In this document: piece after piece, positions 58,035 through 64,000 of the stretch
How positions within the stretch are numbered: position 1 is the first letter of the stretch
Layout of the letters: each line of letters starts with the position of its first letter
NCBI GenBank assembly: GCA_033964015.1
Contig: JAWWUD010000057.1
Coordinates: 124,001 to 188,000, forward strand
From: Scolanthus callimorphus
Taxonomy: Eukaryota > Cnidaria > Anthozoa > Actiniaria > Edwardsiidae
Direction: 5' to 3'
DNA: 64,000 bases
The notes under the pieces: generated by a model
Database searches by the model: none
What the model was told of the DNA's origin: nothing
The model's input: the letters and a program-made list of their open reading frames with translations, nothing else
Program-made: the position numbers and the translations under genes

Positions 58035-59717
58035 GAGTAAATACAACACATAGTTTTCTGGGGAATTAATGACAAAAAGGCATTCTAATTCAGAAACAGT
58101 CACATAACGTTATTGTACATGCACAATGTAAGAAGAGAAAAGTCGGCTCTGTCCACAAATCATTTATTTAAGCGATTGTATATTATTACAGATTTGGAAG
58201 TGACTATGCGGAGATATAACGGCCAACAGCCCATGGTCAGTCAAAAACCTTTAAGATATAAATAGCAATGTAATTGGTAATTCGCTTTAATAAGAAAATA
58301 AGATGAAATGGTGCCCTGTCTAACAACGAAACACAGCACCCCAACCCAAGCTATGCCACCCCCAAATACTATCCTAAAATGCGCCACAGGGGAGGGGCCA
58401 AAGAAATGAATTGAACAATGAAATGAGCTGCAGAAAAATAATGGGAAGCAATGGACATGTTCACAAGTAACAGAAAATGATGGAAGGTAAGCATTAGTTT
58501 CCATGACTTGTACATAAGCAATGACAAAGATTTCCAAAATTTCCGAAACGCACAACTATGCTGCATGTACAATAGGACCATATTGGTAATTAGAAAAGTT
58601 GAGAGCGAAATCTAGCGAAGATCTGTCACGGAAAGTAGAAACCGTTTTACATACATCTGTATGACAGGCTTTCGCCAAACAGAATATAAATAGAGCTATA
58701 TCTTTTAATCTATCGCCCTTTACAGTTTTTTGGCGCTCTTTCCAGTAATAACGATAGATTTAATTTGTTTTATTTCAAGGTTTTTTTTAGCAAGGTTGAA
58801 CATTTCATATTTTTTCGAATCTCTTTGCAAATTTTTAATCTGTTGCCTCAAAACTTGTCAGGGTCTCAAATCCTAGGTAGTCTCTTTCAGTGGTAGAAAG
58901 CAACGTTAGTTTGATATCTTTGTCAGCGTTGTTTTTTTATTAAATACGAGGTTCCGCTATAAAAGGAGCGAGCCCCCACATTTATGACGTCAGTTGTCAC
59001 TCAGCTGGCATAGAGCTAACATCTCTGTGGCGTGAAATTCAAAATTTGTATCGAAAACGCGAGTTTGTGAAGAATAAATATAAACTTTTTTCTTTCCAAA
59101 CTGTTACCTTTTACATTGTTTTTCGTGCAGAGAGGAAGGCTAATTAGTAATCGTTAATAGACATCAAATAAGCAGTAATTTTAAAGTAATCTACACGGAG
59201 TTACCTTGCCATTTATTCAAAAGAAATTTAATTTAAACTTTTTGTCTTAAAATAGCTCTTTGGCCAGTGACAGAAAATTCTCGACTTCATTCTGTTGAGT
59301 TATCAATTTATAATTGCCAATTCAGGTGTGAAAGTGGACGGTCTGATCCTTTATATAACGGAACCTCTATTCCCTTCGTTTTACGCGACAACGATGCTCG
59401 CGGTTTATGATTAGAAGTATCCAGGGCACCCCAGAGAAATGTCACATAGTCGGTAAGATTGGGAAAAGCTGCAGCAAGTTCAAAAACGTTATTGCAGCAA
59501 GCAGCAAATTGATAACCTTTGTTGGGATACGTTTTCTGCTCTAACATTGGACTGTCCGGATAAATTGTTTTTGTGAAATGGCTTTTGTAGATATTGCTTT
59601 GCATTTTTAGGCGACAAATTAACCCTGTTATACATTACGGGACATCTTGTATGTTTGCGCGAGAATGGCGCAAAGGCGCGGCCTGGCGCTACCGATGAGA
59701 TTGACAGACAATGTATT
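58035..59717. other. Intergenic sequence between convergent genes
   Basis: No gene was recognised. A 98-codon frame on the - strand (59308-59604) is the longest, without a known domain. The two flanking genes point towards this region, so both 3' UTRs fall here. Confidence 0.5.
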
Positions 59718-59723
59718 TTTATT
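59718..59723 (-). other. Candidate polyadenylation signal of the metalloprotease gene
   Basis: TTTATT on the + strand reads AATAAA on the - strand, about 195 bases after the stop codon at 59917-59919. Confidence 0.4.
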
Positions 59724-59916
59724 CCTACAGTGTGCCAAGTGTTAGGATTGGACCCACTGAGATACTAAGGCAGGGGAGTACATACGTCAGTTATAATCAG
59801 AGAACTTTCATGAGATGACCTCATAGACAATCATCCATTTAATCCAATCCTTCAGTAGTATTCAATAAAAGATGGTCGAACCAGGATAACATTTTTGAAG
59901 CAAATTCGGACATACC

Positions 59917-62945
<3,029 letters not shown>

Positions 62946-63314
62946 CTACAGAGTTCAAATTGGAAACACCATAATGTGGAAATGAAGATGCTGATGGCGA
63001 CCTTATAACACCAGGTTTTCGCGTTAGATACTAGTCAGAAATCGTCGTACACCTTTTCAGAAAAGGTTGCACCGTCACAACTGTGTGTTGTAGCCCGCGG
63101 TGCGTCATGGGAGATACTACAGAGAAGAACGAAATTCCCGTGTTACCCAGTACAGAATGTCTTGCGAGCGATGTACTGTATAATAATTTGACATTGTTCT
63201 AGAATACATCGGTGACGAGTATGGCTATTTGTTATATGACAACGATAGTACGCGCGCTCTGATTGGCTAATTAGCGGGCAGAAATTCCCGATATTTTACA
63301 AAACGAGCGCGCGT
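62946..63314. other. Upstream metalloprotease intron sequence
   Basis: No prodomain exon or cysteine-switch motif was found on the - strand up to 64000. The missing 5' exons probably lie beyond the window. Confidence 0.4.
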
Positions 63315-63322
63315 GGCTCTGT

Positions 63323-63644
63323 CCCCCCCCCCCCCCCCCCGGGGACTCCCATATTTTTGGGGCGGGGGTGCTTGTCGTACCTTTTAGGGTTTAAAGTCAG
63401 TCCTCTGGTACCTTTTAGGGGTAAAAGTCGATAACATGCATTTTTGTACGTGCATTTTTGCAACAGCCTGAATTTCAGACGTATTTTCTCTCGTAAAAAA
63501 ATACAAGAGACTAATTTACGAGAGAAAATACGTATATATAACTTGTTGGTACCTTTTAGGGGTCAAAATCAACTAAGCGACGCCATGTCAAAGTTCAGGA
63601 CGAGCACCCCCGCCCCAAAAATAAGGGAGTCCCCCCCCCCCCCG
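63323..63644. mobile_element. hAT-type MITE with poly-C ends
   Basis: The ends are a run of C followed by GGGGACTCCCATATTTTTGG and its inverse with small changes (about 45 bp). GGCTCTGT is repeated exactly at 63315-63322 and 63645-63652; an 8-bp duplication is typical of hAT elements. A second inverted pair (TACGAGAGAAAATACG) lies in the middle, near 63480-63530. Confidence 0.85.
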
Positions 63645-64000
63645 GGCTCTGTCAGAGTTTTCATTCAAGCGAAGCAAACCTCAAACAGAGAAAGATCGTG
63701 GTTGAACATTTCTTGTTTCTCTGCTGAAGATGTACCGAACTGTAAAACCTGTATAAACGTAACTACCATCTGGATTGAGTGGAAATTGAAACGATGGGTC
63801 TACTACAAGGAAACATTTGGGTTCTTTCAGAGAATTTCTCTAGGCAGACTAGTTCTGTTTTGGTGTGGAGGATTCATTGCAGAATAACAGATTAAAGCTT
63901 ACATGAATGACTTTAACAGAAAAAGGGGCAACTAACAGCGGATGCAAGCGAAGATTTTGACTCGAGAATGAACATAAATCACAGATACAAAAGTAACAAC

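Noticed and set aside
59308..59604. 98-codon open frame on the - strand
   Set aside because: No domain, repeat or splice context is visible, and it lies in the expected 3' region of two convergent genes.
63444..63887. 147-codon frame overlapping the hAT MITE
   Set aside because: It crosses the MITE boundary and the poly-C run, so it is a chance frame.

Overview
The window looks like nuclear DNA of an invertebrate animal, most likely a cnidarian and probably an anthozoan (coral or sea anemone). The reasons are spliced genes with short exons in long introns, a matrix metalloprotease ending in a ShKT domain, a multi-Calx-beta membrane protein, and a transposon community (Polinton/Maverick, DIRS, CR1/L2-like LINE, many MITEs) typical of such genomes. 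The taxon is inferred; nothing in the window identifies a species.

Two host genes are visible. The first runs on the + strand from about 3.0 to 58.0 kb. It is the 3' part of a gene whose 23 visible exons encode eleven extracellular Calx-beta domains, one transmembrane helix and a very short cytoplasmic tail. Each domain is split over two exons. All introns between domains are phase 1 and all introns within domains are phase 2, and the chain stays in frame to a stop at 57915-57917. Domains 2-4, 5-7 and 8-10 are three copies of one three-domain (six-exon) block. The second gene, on the - strand at 59.9-62.9 kb, is a partial matrix metalloprotease: catalytic domain, Gly-rich linker and C-terminal ShKT domain.

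Most remaining sequence is transposons in the introns of the first gene. From left to right: a poly-C-ended TIR element and a TA-flanked MITE (1.3-2.6 kb); a decayed LINE inside a long inverted repeat (4.3-9.8 kb); a 970-bp TIR element in block 1 that hosts a DIRS retrotransposon (12.6-18.45 kb), whose gag hosts a small LTR element with apparently identical LTRs (16.36-18.07 kb); a 17.6-kb Polinton (21.25-38.85 kb) in block 2; a 2.4-kb ATATGT-rich TIR element (45.26-47.69 kb) in block 3; and a second copy of a 3.6-3.8 kb CACTA-like element (51.7-55.35 kb) before the last domain.

The Polinton carries family-B DNA polymerase, integrase, major capsid protein, packaging ATPase, a Bro-N/nuclease/zinc-finger protein and several small conserved proteins. 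It is dead. Polymerase, capsid and integrase are frameshifted; the ATPase is split by the first CACTA-like copy (26918-30755); the polymerase is split by a 1.3-kb insertion carrying a 128-bp satellite whose unit contains an E-box and a 20-bp palindrome of two CRE sites. No maturation protease was recognised. Shared and private insertions in the three Calx-beta blocks give a relative history: blocks 1 and 2 share a TIR element that block 3 lacks, while the DIRS, Polinton and ATATGT element are each private to one block.
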